DNA of 64,000 nt from Branchiostoma floridae (GCF_000003815.2 NC_049993.1:10415244-10479243); one strand, 5' to 3'; positions 53,219-63,486 are shown, counted from the first letter of the stretch. Translations and numbers: made by a program. Notes: generated by a model not told the origin, from the letters alone.

Positions 53219-54051
53219 GGTGCGGCAGGTAAAGTACACATGGTCAACACCAAATATAGGCATGTGCCCATATTGTACGACATGTGTAGGCTCATTTAGA
53301 TGTTTGACAACCGATTGTTGCTATGTTTCGTACAAATATTTGTTAAACTTATTCTGTAACCGTTGTTAACAATACGTCTGCTGTTCCCATTCTTTTGTCA
53401 CTATTGTAGCGTCGGGCTAGTGCGTTTGAACTTAGTACTAGTACCTCTCTCGTTCAGTATTACATATGATATACATACTACATAGCACATATTCTCAACA
53501 ATTATGGCTTTATGGTACCCAAAACGATCCTATCCTACAAAAATCCAAGCTAATGGCACGATCGATATACCGCAAAGGTGACTTACAGTTGACATGACGC
53601 GTAGTCAGGAGGTATGATCTCATCCATGGTGCAAAGTCTACCATATATGCTGAATAATAACTTAAATCCTGTACAATCTGACACAACGTACACTTGCGAT
53701 ATAAAAGAGTCGTATCCTAAATAGGTTGTAGTATGTTTTAGATTGTGCCATACAAGTATGGTTCAAATATCATCGTCTCTTTTTAATAGGACGAATCTAT
53801 TAGTCGATAAAGTTCGTTGACCCTTTTCAAATTTTAATGTAAGCACTTAACTCTTTAGCAAACACATTACCTCATATCTATAGGTCGTAATGTGCACTTG
53901 AGTAAAGGGCAAGGCTGTGTTAAAATGTGGATTCTATATATCCCGTAGTAAAAGGCAAGTATGGTGCTGTGGAATATGTTCATCCTATCACAGAATCCTT
54001 TATGTTTGATATAAAACTCAAACCTCTCTCCAAACAAATTACATCGTCATG
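53219..54051. other. Spacer upstream of gene B
   Basis: No exon recognised. The first 300 bases match the displaced promoter of gene A (see 49080-49545). Confidence 0.5.
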
Positions 54052-54571
54052 ATTTATTTATTTATTTATTTATTTATTTATTAGGATTCTCCATTTGGAG
54101 GGTATGGCGAAACAGGTGTTAAGGACACCTTTTCAAAGCCGCCATACACACATGTGCACATGTTCGCACATGTCTACACGCGGCGGGGTTATACCGCCCC
54201 TTACGGGGTGATATACCCTTTCGCTGGCTGATACGGTATGGAGGTTCGCCAGGCCTCCAACCGGGTGATTTGAAGTGAATCACCAACTCCAGACAGAAGG
54301 GTTTGCTCCCTCACACCGCACCATCGCACGTGTGGGGGTTCTTTAACGTGCATAGGGTGTGACTCTCCCCATACACGGGACCTCCATTTAACGTCCTATC
54401 CGAGGGACGGCCCTAGCCGAAGCTAGGTACTCATTTTCACCTGAGTATAGTGAGGAAAGCCGTGTAAAGTGCCTTTCCCAAGGGCACAAGACCGGTAACA
54501 TAGTAGCTGGATTCGAACCCGCAACCTCTCGGTCACGAGGCGAAGACAGTACCACTGTGCTACGCGGCCCC
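54052..54571 (-). repeat. tRNA-derived SINE, about 520 bp
   Basis: The minus strand starts with a tRNA-like head. Its A box TAGCACAGTGG (54552-54562) and perfect B box GGTTCGAATCC (54509-54519) form an RNA polymerase III promoter. A long body follows (GGATAGGACGTTAAATGGAG, CACGTTAAAGAACCC), ending in an (AAAT)n tail of about eight units at 54052-54082. The body resembles widely distributed deuterostome SINE cores, but I cannot name the family with certainty. No clear target duplication was seen. Confidence 0.9.
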
Positions 54572-54766
54572 ACGATGATGTTATCTAGGTCAGTAGGTGC
54601 TCTTATAGTAGTGATATTCAGGGCAATGTGTGTCTCATCTGTCTATACTAGGATGAATTGTATTCAACTTTTGCGTCTCTAAGGGGGCTAGAGACCCCAA
54701 AATGAACTGGGTGTGTCCCGTAATGTCAGACTGTCAAATACAGGGAGTACGTGATGACTGTGCGTA

Positions 54767-54974
54767 CTGTAAATGCATTTAAGTTCGCGGGGATTTAATT
54801 TCGCGTTAGCGGGATAAAGGACTTTTCGCGTTAATTTTAAGTTCGCGGTGGCACCATGTACGGTAGTCTCTTAATGTCATGGAAAAATGTTCGCGGTGGT
54901 TTTAAGTTCGCGATGGGGTGGTCACCGCGAAAAACGCGAACATTAATCCACCGCGAACATTTCTGCATTTACAG
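54767..54974. mobile_element. MITE with TACTGTAAATGCA ends
   Basis: A 208-bp element. The ends TACTGTAAATGCATTTAAG and its inverted counterpart TTCTGCATTTACAGTA enclose sequence rich in TTCGCGGTGG/CCGCGAA motifs, which themselves form inverted pairs. TA flanks both sides. No coding capacity. Confidence 0.88.
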
Positions 54975-55160
54975 TATTCAACGATCATGTCTAGTTCTCG
55001 ATCTAAATAACAATGCAATGGTGAACATGTGAAGCAACGTGGCGGCTTAAATGAGTATACATCTGTTCTCCACGTGCCTATAGGGCCAAGGTACATTGTA
55101 TGATGGAAGCCTGTAGTGAATCGATGTAACTAATCATTTTTGGGGATAAGACCGCCAAAT

Positions 55161-55541
55161 CTAAATCTTTTTAGTCTCGGTCCATCTTGTCTCCCAAGAA
55201 GCGGAATAAGGACAAAATATACTCTGACCCAATCTCTCAGCGAAAATCCTGATAATAGTATATTTGCAATTAAAAACGGCATGTCTCTCGTTCGGCTGGG
55301 GCTTGTACTGCAACTTGCCAGTCTCACATGAAGTATGGTCTTATCGCAAGCCCATCTGAATGACTGACGGACCGCCAGCCCCTTCCAGACGTCATAGTTG
55401 GAGTACACGTTTGTGAACTTCGGTGTCTCTCACCACGTGCAGGCCACCTGTGGGATGGGTCTGCGATCTCTCCAACGTTTACATCTGATTGTCTGGTGAT
55501 CTTCCAGGTTCCAGATATACTGACTGTAAATCAAACGACAT
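55161..55541 (-). pseudogene. FABP-like pseudogene lacking exon 2
   Basis: Three decayed pieces in the right order and orientation. Exon 1 is at about 55490-55541: ATG then SFDLQ, with a frameshift before a GTWK-like segment. Exon 3 is at 55328-55447: acceptor CACAG, an internal TGA after VACTW, then VYSNYDVWKGLAVRQSFRWA and a good donor GTGAGA. Exon 4 is at 55161 to about 55211: WTETKKI, then TAG. Only about 50 bases separate exon 3 from exon 1, so exon 2 and both its introns have been deleted. It sits between genes B and C on the same strand. Confidence 0.85.
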
Positions 55542-56462
55542 TTTTGGATGATTGACGCCATCTTTATTCAAGACTGACGGATTTTTTGACCGGTTGCAGG
55601 GCCTAAGGTGACCGCCGGGTGGGGGTGTGACCGGGTACATGAACGGTTAGCTGGTGACGTGTACACGTCTTCACCTCCAAATATTGACACGTGGGTAAAT
55701 GTACTTACATGTATATCAGACACGGTCTTTTACCAGATGACTCTCATTGTGTTCAATACAAACATGTGTTAACGTTACGCCTATCGTCAAGTTAGCAATA
55801 TGTAAGTAAAAACACAATTACATTGTTTCTGGCGTTGCGTTAGTCTGCCTCTTGTCATTCAATAAAGGTACGAAATATTTGTGTATCCAGGGCACATGCG
55901 CTACGTGCCCGACAGGTCACTTCTAGAATCAGTACAATGTTTGCTGATAGGATGACAAATTGTATATGTAGCAGGCTGTTGATCTCATTCTTGAAAGAAG
56001 AGTTTAGACTCATCCCTGGTGTAAATATTATCTTACTGCTGTGTACTCGGCCAAACTATGTTTAGTACATGTAGTCAATCAGCAACAGCAAGAAAGCGTC
56101 ACCAGCCAATTTGTGAAATAGCAGAGAGCTACTGGGTTATGATCACAGATACTTATGAGTTAGACCTAGTACTCGTATATCTATCTAATGTAATCATATA
56201 CCAGGTTACTAGCTTACTAGCAACTGTATCTTAATTGAACCTGTGTAAATAGCTTACTGATACTAATAGGTAAAATAGTCGAGCTACGAAAGATACGAAG
56301 CAATGCGTGTGGAACAAAACAAGATTTATTAGAAACAACATTACTTTCTTGAAGAAAGAAAGGAGTAAATGCTCGAAGGGATGTAAGCTTGTCCAACATC
56401 ATCCTGTAGTACAAAACGGGGTGACCGCAGCCAAACGCGTTGCTGGAGGTCATCCCCAAGAT
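55542..56462. other. Spacer and 3' flank of gene C
   Basis: No exon recognised. AATAAA on the minus strand at 56325-56330, 133 bases after the stop of gene C, is a good poly(A)-signal candidate. Confidence 0.5.
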
Positions 56463-57790
56463 CTAGACCTTCTGCCCCTCGGACCATCCCTCAAGATCAC
56501 CGACATTGTACGTCTGGAAACACAGTAGCAAAAATCATTCCTCAGATTCAATATGCACAGCACGTAACACACGGAAATACTCCTTCATCATCATTATTAT
56601 CAAGTCTACGTAGTTAGCAGTATGGTTAGTGCAGATAAAGTCAGGCTTATATGATGCAGGGTCTTGTCGTCGATCCAACGGAGCGTCTGACGCACCACCA
56701 GCCCCTTCCCGTCATCATGGCTGGGGTACACGTAAACCAGGGTGTCTCCGTCCATGGTGTAGGTCACCTAGAGATACAAAACAAATCATCTCAGTGTACT
56801 TGTACCAACACATGTACACACAGAAGATTCCTCTTAAAAACGTCGTCATGACCATCTTCCAATTGAAAACTCTGTGACTTTATCACTGGATTTCGTTCTA
56901 CAGGAAACCAGGCAGATTACAAATTTTCTACTCACTTTCCGCTTGGTGCCAGTATGGTCTGTTTCTTCACACTCCTCTCCAAGCGTGTAGGTGTTGATGG
57001 TGGTTTTGCCCATCATGGTGACCTTGTCAGTAAAGGTGTTACCAGACACCGTGCATTCTATAGAGACTTCTGTTGCCTTGAACGCGTCCATATACTCAGC
57101 CGGCACACCTGGAGGATTAGATATTTTTAACGACGCTTCTTTGTGTGTGTTTTCTTTTTGAGTCATGCACATTTTCAGATTTACAGACTTTACTGTTCAG
57201 TTACACACAGCAACCCAAGAATGAAGCTCAATTGAAACGCTTACACCTCAAGACTTCATTACCACAACCATCTTTTGTTTGCATACACCTGTTTTTTTTG
57301 TGTGTTTGGACACTGAGTCTAAGATGACAGCGGCTTCCTAAATACATTGGAAGCTTTTGCACTTTGGGAACACAATGATAAAACGTTAATCAGTGCGGAT
57401 ACAACATTGATAGTATATTGTGTTCTCCAACCACGCCATTTACATTTTTATCTATACAGTAGAAGCCGCTTAATTGCACGGCCTATTTGCCAGTGAATTT
57501 GGTGCAATTATCCGGATGGTGCAATAATGCGAAGTTATCTAGCTGGACCGCACCGGTTTGGGATTCTGGGATTCCGTGTAGTTAATAGAAGTGTGCCTTA
57601 ATCTGATGTGCAATTAACTGGCTTCCACTGTATTTACTATAATTGTCTCGTTACAGAAACATCAGCCTACAAACTTTAATGGGAAAAACGACAAAAAAAA
57701 CGTACCAAGTTTCACCATGATTTCTCCGAAGTTGTCGGAATACTTGCTAAGCTTCCAGGTGCCAGTCCCTCTCTCCAAGTCAAACGGCAT
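56463..57790 (-). CDS. FABP-like intracellular lipid-binding protein, gene C (lost splice donor)
   Basis: Four exons: 57706-57790 (85 nt), 56936-57108 (173 nt), 56651-56767 (117 nt), 56463-56513 (51 nt). The predicted protein has 141 residues; one codon is added in exon 3 (SHDDGKG instead of NHDGKG). Exon 1 is MPFDLERGTGTWKLSKYSDN. Exon 2 has TVSGNTFTDKVTMMG and TYTLGEECEETD. Exon 4 ends NVGDLEGWSEGQKV. Introns 1 and 2 are normal. At the end of exon 3 the other four genes have GTAAG or GTGAG, but here the sequence is ATAAGC, so the donor G is changed to A. No usable in-frame GT lies nearby: reading on meets TAG, and the GT inside it would shift the frame of exon 4. The gene may be newly inactivated, use a non-canonical AT donor, make a truncated protein, or carry a sequencing error. 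Confidence 0.8.
57457..57630. mobile_element. Pogo-like MITE in gene C intron 1, copy 1
   Basis: A 174-bp element with ends CAGTAGAAGCCGCTTAATTGCAC and GTGCAATTAACTGGCTTCCACTG, near-perfect inverted repeats of 23 bp flanked by TA (57455-57456, 57631-57632). The CAGT start and TA target fit the pogo branch of Tc1/mariner. It lies between exons 1 and 2 of gene C. Confidence 0.9.
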
Positions 57791-58140
57791 CTTAAGGCTA
57801 GTTGGTTTACCTCTAAGATCTAGATTTAAGAAAGACAGGAATCTCGACAACCTGTAGGTTTGCGTGCGTGAGCTTAAGTAGGAGGTGGCCAGGATGCCCT
57901 ACAGGTTGTATGATGGGTTGGCGCGTGGTTAAACAAAGACTATCCCCCAAATATTTACACGTGACCACACAGAAACATTGCCATATATGGTAACGCTGTT
58001 CGACCTACTGGTTGCCTCTACCTGTCACTTACTGTGTCCTAAGAAAATTCACCATAACGCCACAGGTAACGCGCAAGGAAAGGGTTCCATACGCCCCTAT
58101 CCTCACACAACAAAAGCACACTCCAGACTTTAGTTAGGTT
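57791..58140. other. Upstream flank of gene C
   Basis: About 350 bases between the gene C ATG and the foldback MITE. No TATA box or other site could be called with confidence. Confidence 0.4.
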
Positions 58141-58290
58141 AATCTCCAGGCAGAGTCCCGGGGGCATAAGATAGTATCAAAGCTAGCCAAGGAGAGAAGC
58201 CGGCCAGAGAGGCTGACCTCCTTTGGCCAGCTGTACTCCTTGGCCAGCTTTGATACTACCTTACACCACCGGAAATCTACTTGGAGATTA
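58141..58290. mobile_element. Foldback MITE with exact 10-bp target duplication
   Basis: A 150-bp element whose two halves are inverted copies. The best-paired part is TAGTATCAAAGCTAGCCAAGG against CCTTGGCCAGCTTTGATACTA, and the ends AATCTCCAGGCAGA and TCTACTTGGAGATT also pair. The identical 10-mer TAGTTAGGTT flanks it at 58131-58140 and 58291-58300. No coding capacity. A 9-11 bp duplication is typical of Mutator-like elements. Confidence 0.9.
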
Positions 58291-58728
58291 TAGTTAGGTT
58301 TCCTGTAGTCTGCCGCCATCCATGTGATGATGTGTTTGCTAGACCACCATTGTGTCCCCAGCATACTAGGCAGGCTTTCATGTTTGTGTGTCCCAGTGCC
58401 CCTACGGCCTGACACCCCGATCCACCGTAGTTACTTTTTATAAAGGTGATTAGCTACCTAAGAGTCCAGCTTATTACTAATCACGGAGACCACTGTCCCC
58501 CACAACATGGAAGCTGTGATCATGATCATATCATGAAGATAATATATCGTACTTTTCATACCCTGGTGTGCTCAATCTAGTTTTGAAAGATCTGTTGAAA
58601 TCTTATGATCCTAGCGTTTTCTAAACCACACAAATCTCATCATACACCCACACCATTCTCATCATCAACCTTCGGTACCTGTCAAGTGTCGGACCACAAA
58701 GGACAGGAAACTCTTAATAAGTGCAAGT

Positions 58729-58874
58729 TTTTATTTTACACATGACGTTCCTCTGGTACGTATGGTGTCATTTTAAATGCAGTAAACCGTAAAAGGTGAT
58801 ATTTTATTTTACACATGACGTTCCTCTGGTACGTATGGTGTCATTTTAAATGCAGTAAACCGTAAAAGGTGATA
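58729..58874. repeat. Exact 73-bp tandem duplication carrying a poly(A) signal
   Basis: 58729-58801 and 58802-58874 are identical. Each contains AATAAA on the minus strand (58730-58735 and 58803-58808), about 390 and 315 bases past the stop of gene D. Confidence 0.95.
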
Positions 58875-59121
58875 TAGATGTGCGATGTCCAGCTTTGTAC
58901 ATTCCCCACCAATGGTACAGCAGCGTTCAGCGGACCAAAGCTCAACAACACCGGTATTGTATTGGGCTAGGTATTACATCTTAGGTGTGTTAAATATGAG
59001 AAGCACAGAAAAAGTGTGAAGTTGTCTTCCATCAAGTCTGGCGGAATAAGTGCGGCATGTTCACGGCCTGTATCAGATCACTGTGCTGGATCGCTCGCGT
59101 CTACGATCAAGGACGTCAGAT
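58875..59121. other. 3' flank of gene D
   Basis: Presumed 3' untranslated region of gene D, leading to the duplicated AATAAA signals at 58730 and 58803. Confidence 0.4.
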
Positions 59122-60641
59122 CTAGATCTTCTTGGCCTCGTACCACCCCTCCAGATCGCCCACCTTGTAATCCTAGAGCACAAACAACAGCCAACCCTTT
59201 AATCAAATGGTTCGTACATAGACCAGTCAATAGTTAAATACTAGACACCTCACTTACAAGCTACATTTATCATCAGGAGCGAGTGATTATAATCGATGTC
59301 TAAAACGTTTCGTAAGGTTCATGTGAATCAGTTTTACGAGAAATAATTTAGAAGTTGTTCCCTCATGGCACAAAACACAAGCCAAATCAGGTACAGTGGA
59401 ATCCTTTTAACTGCACAGCCTACTTGTCCGCGTATTTCGTGCAATTATCCTGCTGATACAACAATGCGAAGTTATCCAGCTTGACCACACCAGTTTGGGA
59501 TTAGGGGATTCCGTGCAGTTAACAGAAGTGTGCTTTAATCCGTTGTGCAACTGGCCTCTACTCTATTACAATGAGCAAGACTTGGGTTCCACCAAACTCT
59601 TGACAAAACCTGAGCTGTCTCACCGTGCGGAGGGCCTTGTCGCTGACGAATCGGTGGGTTTTGCGGACCACCAGCCCCTTCCCGTCATGGTTGGGATAGT
59701 TGACCACCAGGGCGTCCCCTTCAATGGTGTAGGTCACCTGGAGGGTAAAAAAAATAAGATTAGTATAGTTCTATACACTTATTTTTCACAAGAAAACAAT
59801 CTAGAGTAAAACTGCCCTTTAGTATTTTAAACCAGAAGGTAGATGATACTATTGAAATTACTCCTAGTCTTCGGCTTTTCTTTTTGGGGAAAACGCAAAA
59901 AACAGTCAAGTTTTATCCATCGAAATCTCTCTCTGTCTCTCTCTCTCTCCTTCTGTCCGTCCTCACCTTCCTGTTGGGGGTGCCCGGTTCCTCGCACTCT
60001 ATCCCCAGTGTGTAAGTGCTCTCAATTGTGCTCCCATTCACAATGATCTTCCGGGTAACGATGTTATCGGACTTCTTGTATTCTACCTGAACCTCAACCG
60101 TTTCCATCTCAGACTCCGAGAGCTGCGGTTGGTCTCCTGAAACATTAAACACAAAATAACCTTTCAATAAAACATTTTCATCCAGATACATCGTGAATGT
60201 AGTGTACTAGTAGGGTTTTTGCTTGTGTCGGCCACGCACGTCGCCAATAAATAAGACCAGCTTTTGAATCCTGCTTTTTATCACAGGCTTCCAGTGTTCT
60301 TCATAAGACATAAATGCATGTTTTTAGATCTCCACAGATTTCTTTGTTGGGTAAGGTACGCGCGGCTCGGATACGATTATTAATCATAATTCTGCGTCTT
60401 GAACAGAAAAACACAAATGAAATGAATTGTGGCGCCGTGTGTGGAGTAACTGGGAGGGTGTTGGGCTCGGAACCTAGAGGTCCCGAGTTCAATACTAGCC
60501 GTGCCCCCGACGTTGTCTTGTCTGTCCGAAACGTTAGACCAAAAGTATTAACTTACCAAGTTTCTGCAGAACCTCGACGAGGTTGCCAGACTTGTTGGCG
60601 AGTTTCCAGGTCCCGGTCAGCTTTACCAAATCAATCGGCAT
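59122..60641 (-). CDS. FABP-like intracellular lipid-binding protein, gene D
   Basis: Four exons: 60557-60641 (85 nt), 59967-60136 (170 nt, one codon shorter than in the other copies), 59624-59737 (114 nt), 59122-59172 (51 nt). 139 residues, phases 1, 0, 0, GT-AG throughout. Exon 1 is MPIDLVKLTGTWKLANKSGN. Exon 2 is the most diverged of the family: VEVQVEYKKSDNIVTRKIIV, then STYTLGIECEEPG. Exon 3 has EGDALVVNYPNHDGKGLVVR. Exon 4 ends YKVGDLEGWYEAKKI, with Tyr and Ala where ordinary FABPs have the carboxylate-binding Arg and Tyr. Intron 1 holds a tRNA-like SINE fragment, intron 2 starts beside a (CT)n stretch, and intron 3 holds a pogo-like MITE. The altered exon 2 strands may mean a different ligand. 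Confidence 0.88.
59394..59563. mobile_element. Pogo-like MITE in gene D intron 3, copy 2
   Basis: A 170-bp relative of the 57457 element, sharing AATGCGAAGTTATC(T/C)AGCT and GGGATTCCGTG(T/C)AGTTAA. Its ends CAGTGGAATCC and GGCCTCTACTC are more worn. TA flanks both sides. Confidence 0.85.
60431..60505 (+). repeat. tRNA-like SINE head fragment
   Basis: 75 bases resembling a degenerate tRNA. The ends GGCGCCG and CCGTGCC mostly pair. An anticodon-like arm TTGGG-CTCGGAA-CCTAG follows, and AGGTCCCGAGTTCAATACT is a worn B box. No normal T-arm, so not a functional tRNA. It lies in gene E's downstream direction inside gene D intron 1 boundary region, 52 bases from the exon 1 donor. Confidence 0.55.
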
Positions 60642-60904
60642 TGTGGATAGGAGGGTTTGGTTCGCTTTCCGTTGATGAAGGAAGAAAGGCCAGGATCTTT
60701 GCGAGTCGTGCGTTGAACTAAGAAATATTTAGGTGTGACGAGCCTTAAGTAATAACCTCTGGGGGATTGAAATTATAATTTGCATATAGTATCCTTTGTC
60801 TTTAAGCTAATCAGTCGCCAGATGCAGCACAAAAGCACACTATGACTGCCTCCACCTGTATTGAGACCAGATATTGACTTACTTAAAGGTTCTTTGAAAG
60901 TATC

Positions 60905-61145
60905 TAGTCCGCCTACGATCCGGGTTAATCCTACGTTTTGTCGTGTTTCCAAGGCCCAATAAATGAATTCCCAATGGTGAGTTAGCAAAATAGATAAATA
61001 AAAGAGCATCATTCTACTTATCTAATCCACCTTCCACCCGGGTTAATCCAACGTTTTGTTGCGTTTCCAGGGCAGCAAAATGAATTCCCAAAGGATGGTT
61101 AGCATAGATGAATAAGATTATCCACTTATCCAATCTCGAACACTT
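60905..61145. repeat. Diverged tandem duplication, about 118 bp x 2
   Basis: CGGGTTAATC occurs at 60921 and 61039. It is followed in both copies by C(T/A)ACGTTTTGT, GTTTCCA(A/G)GGC and TGAATTCCCAA. It lies between genes D and E; unknown origin. Confidence 0.8.
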
Positions 61146-61375
61146 CCATGCAACCAAACGCCTCTCTGATCCTCTTGGATAAAGTTCTCAGTATTCAATA
61201 ATCCCTACCCTATATCTAGCTATCCAATGAAGCAACTCGGTAGGTCTGAATATTACTGTTTTACTTTTAGTTTTGCCATTGTGAGAGGCTTCGTCTCTTG
61301 ATGGATCTACATTGCATTTCATTCACTCACAAATTACAATAACACTCACATTTTGTTACACAACTTTTATTCGCT

Positions 61376-61381
61376 CACAAA
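61376..61381 (-). terminator. Poly(A) signal candidate of gene E
   Basis: AATAAA on the minus strand, 127 bases after the stop codon of gene E. Confidence 0.5.
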
Positions 61382-61507
61382 GACAACGGGCAGTAAGCAC
61401 AGTCTCGTTGTTCACTCTGAACAGCGTTTTCTTTGGCACAAACGTTGTGGAGCATTTTGGCTGTGTACACTGCACTGCTATTCCATGATGAAGTTGCAGA
61501 GAGTCGA

Positions 61508-63486
61508 CTAAACCACTCGCTTTGCCTCCGACCAGCCTACAAGATCACCAACCTTCAGCTCCTGTGGAGGGAAATAAATGCGTTTTTGGCACTTCTTTGT
61601 ATGTATTCTGTCTTTTTCTCTCTCTCTTTAGCTTTACATATATGTATTATATGTATATACGTTCTCACAATATGATAAGTAGAGTCAGTAAAAATTCTGT
61701 ATCCTCTCTCATCTTTCTGTGTGCGTGAGTGTGTATGTATATGTTTGTGTATGTATATGTTTGTGTGTTTGGTCAAGGGTGTGTGTGAGAGAGAGATTAG
61801 AGAGAGAGAGCTGGGGGAGAGAGAGAGAGAAAGAGATCTATAGTGTGTATGTGTTTGTGTAACTTTATCTAATAGATATTGTTACTAAAAATCCAGGCAT
61901 CTCAATACAAGAGGTGCCGCTTTGTTATAAGAATGAAAAGACTTACCGTACGTATGGTGTTGTCGTCCACGAAACGGCGAGCACTGCTGAACTTCAGCCC
62001 TTTCCCGTCCACGCTAGGATAGGTGTTCACCAGAGAGTCCCCTTCCATACTGTATGTCACCTGCAGAGGGTTTGCATTTTAAAGAAGCACACTAATATTA
62101 TTGGTATTAGTAATCCATAAGTTAGAAGCGACATAATAATGTGGTAGATGAAATGTTGTGTGCTTCTTGTCGTAATTCGGACCAGGTCTTTTATCTATAA
62201 CAATTACGCTGTATCGAACTCTTGAAATAGCAATGACTATGTACATCTAATACACATATACCCGATAGCTTAAGCTGTATCTATATAAGAAGGTCCATAT
62301 TGGTTTGATACCATTCCGTGACCTTTGTGTATTCTGAATTGTACATTTTGGCTTTTCCTTATGTCTTATCAAAAAGGTCACTGGCACTGCATTGGCATGA
62401 TGCTGATTGCCCCTAGCTACCCATGGTGCCCCGCGTCTCCCAGGATACAATGGGATCCTACCCACCATCCTTGTCGTGCCCCACGCGTCCTTCTCCTCGC
62501 TCTCCACGCCCAGGGTGAAGGTGTTGACTGACGTCTGGCCGAACTCTGTGATCTTATAGGTGAACGTGTCCCCGGAAACTGACATCTCCACCGAGTATTC
62601 TATCTCCAGGACCTTTGGCAACATGTCGGGCGGAACACCTGCGGTAGAACAGGATATGTTCGCCGCTCAGTTTCATATTTGCACGGTTGACAAAGTTTTT
62701 TTTACCCAGACAATAGTTTTCTTCAACCTGACGATTCTAGGCCTGTCCGTCTCACACCTCAGGGAAATCCTGATGACAGATGGTTCTATTTCGCACTGCA
62801 GCTAGGTGTCGCTGCTAACAGATGCTATTTGAAACATCACCGAAACGTTGGATAGAATGAAATACTTTATTTGCACAAAGAACTCTGATATCTAATGACT
62901 TACAAACTTTAGTTAAGCTATTGACGGATATAGATTTTCTGCTTTTTGTTTTGGAGGAGCTTTTAATGAAACTTTCTTTCTTAATAGCTGGTGTTAGATT
63001 TGTAATTAAAGTTACAGCAGCGGGAGGTGGTGGCTAGAGAGCTACAATGAAACATTGTTTTCTAGAAGTGACCTGACCAAATGTAATGCAAGTTTCAGTT
63101 ATTTTTTGATAGGAGCCAAGTTTCAGTTATTATTAATAGAGGGTATTGGTTTGTGTAGCAACTAGTAATAACGGTTTTGAAAACTTATGATTCTAAATCT
63201 AGGAATCTTTGTGATGCAATCCCTGTACCATGAGGGAGCAAAAAGTCTTTCGGGTCTGACCCTACCACAACCCCTAAGCTTGCCGGGTATCATTTCTGGA
63301 TCACTTAGCTCCAAAGAACGTCGTCATGCCACTGGGCAGTTCACATTACATCTGTAAACATTTGACAAGCACAAAAGAAAAGATTCGCCTAGCAAACCTA
63401 CCCAGTTTCTGCAGAATCTCGCCGTAGTTGTCGGAGTTCCCGCTCGCCTTCCAGGTCCCTGTCTCCTTAGCTATGTGAAAAGGCAT
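61508..63486 (-). CDS. FABP-like intracellular lipid-binding protein, gene E
   Basis: Four exons: 63402-63486 (85 nt), 62466-62638 (173 nt), 61947-62060 (114 nt), 61508-61561 (54 nt). 141 residues, phases 1, 0, 0, GT-AG. Exon 1 is MPFHIAKETGTWKASGNSDN. Exon 2 has SVSGDTFTYKITEFG and NTFTLGVESEEKD and ends TTRM rather than KRK. Exon 3 has EGDSLVNTYPSVDGKGLKF, lacking the NHDG His. Exon 4 ends LKVGDLVGWSEAKRVV, one residue longer than in the other copies. Expected to be a cytosolic lipid carrier. It is the first gene of the array in the direction of transcription. Intron 3 holds GT- and GA-rich microsatellites (about 61722-61860). Confidence 0.9.
61722..61860. repeat. GT/GA-rich microsatellite in gene E intron 3
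   Basis: Alternating GTGTGTATGTATATGTTTGT units followed by several GAGAGA runs. The H/T-rich open frame over it on the minus strand is a low-complexity artefact. Confidence 0.9.

Noticed and set aside
54510-54571. Possible functional tRNA gene
   Set aside because: It has good A and B boxes but continues into a SINE body with an (AAAT)n tail, and no proper acceptor-stem closure was seen.
54388-54573. A 61-codon minus-strand frame
   Set aside because: It is the translation of the tRNA-derived SINE head and body.
61555-61776. H/T/I-rich minus-strand frame
   Set aside because: Low-complexity translation of the GT/GA microsatellite in gene E intron 3.
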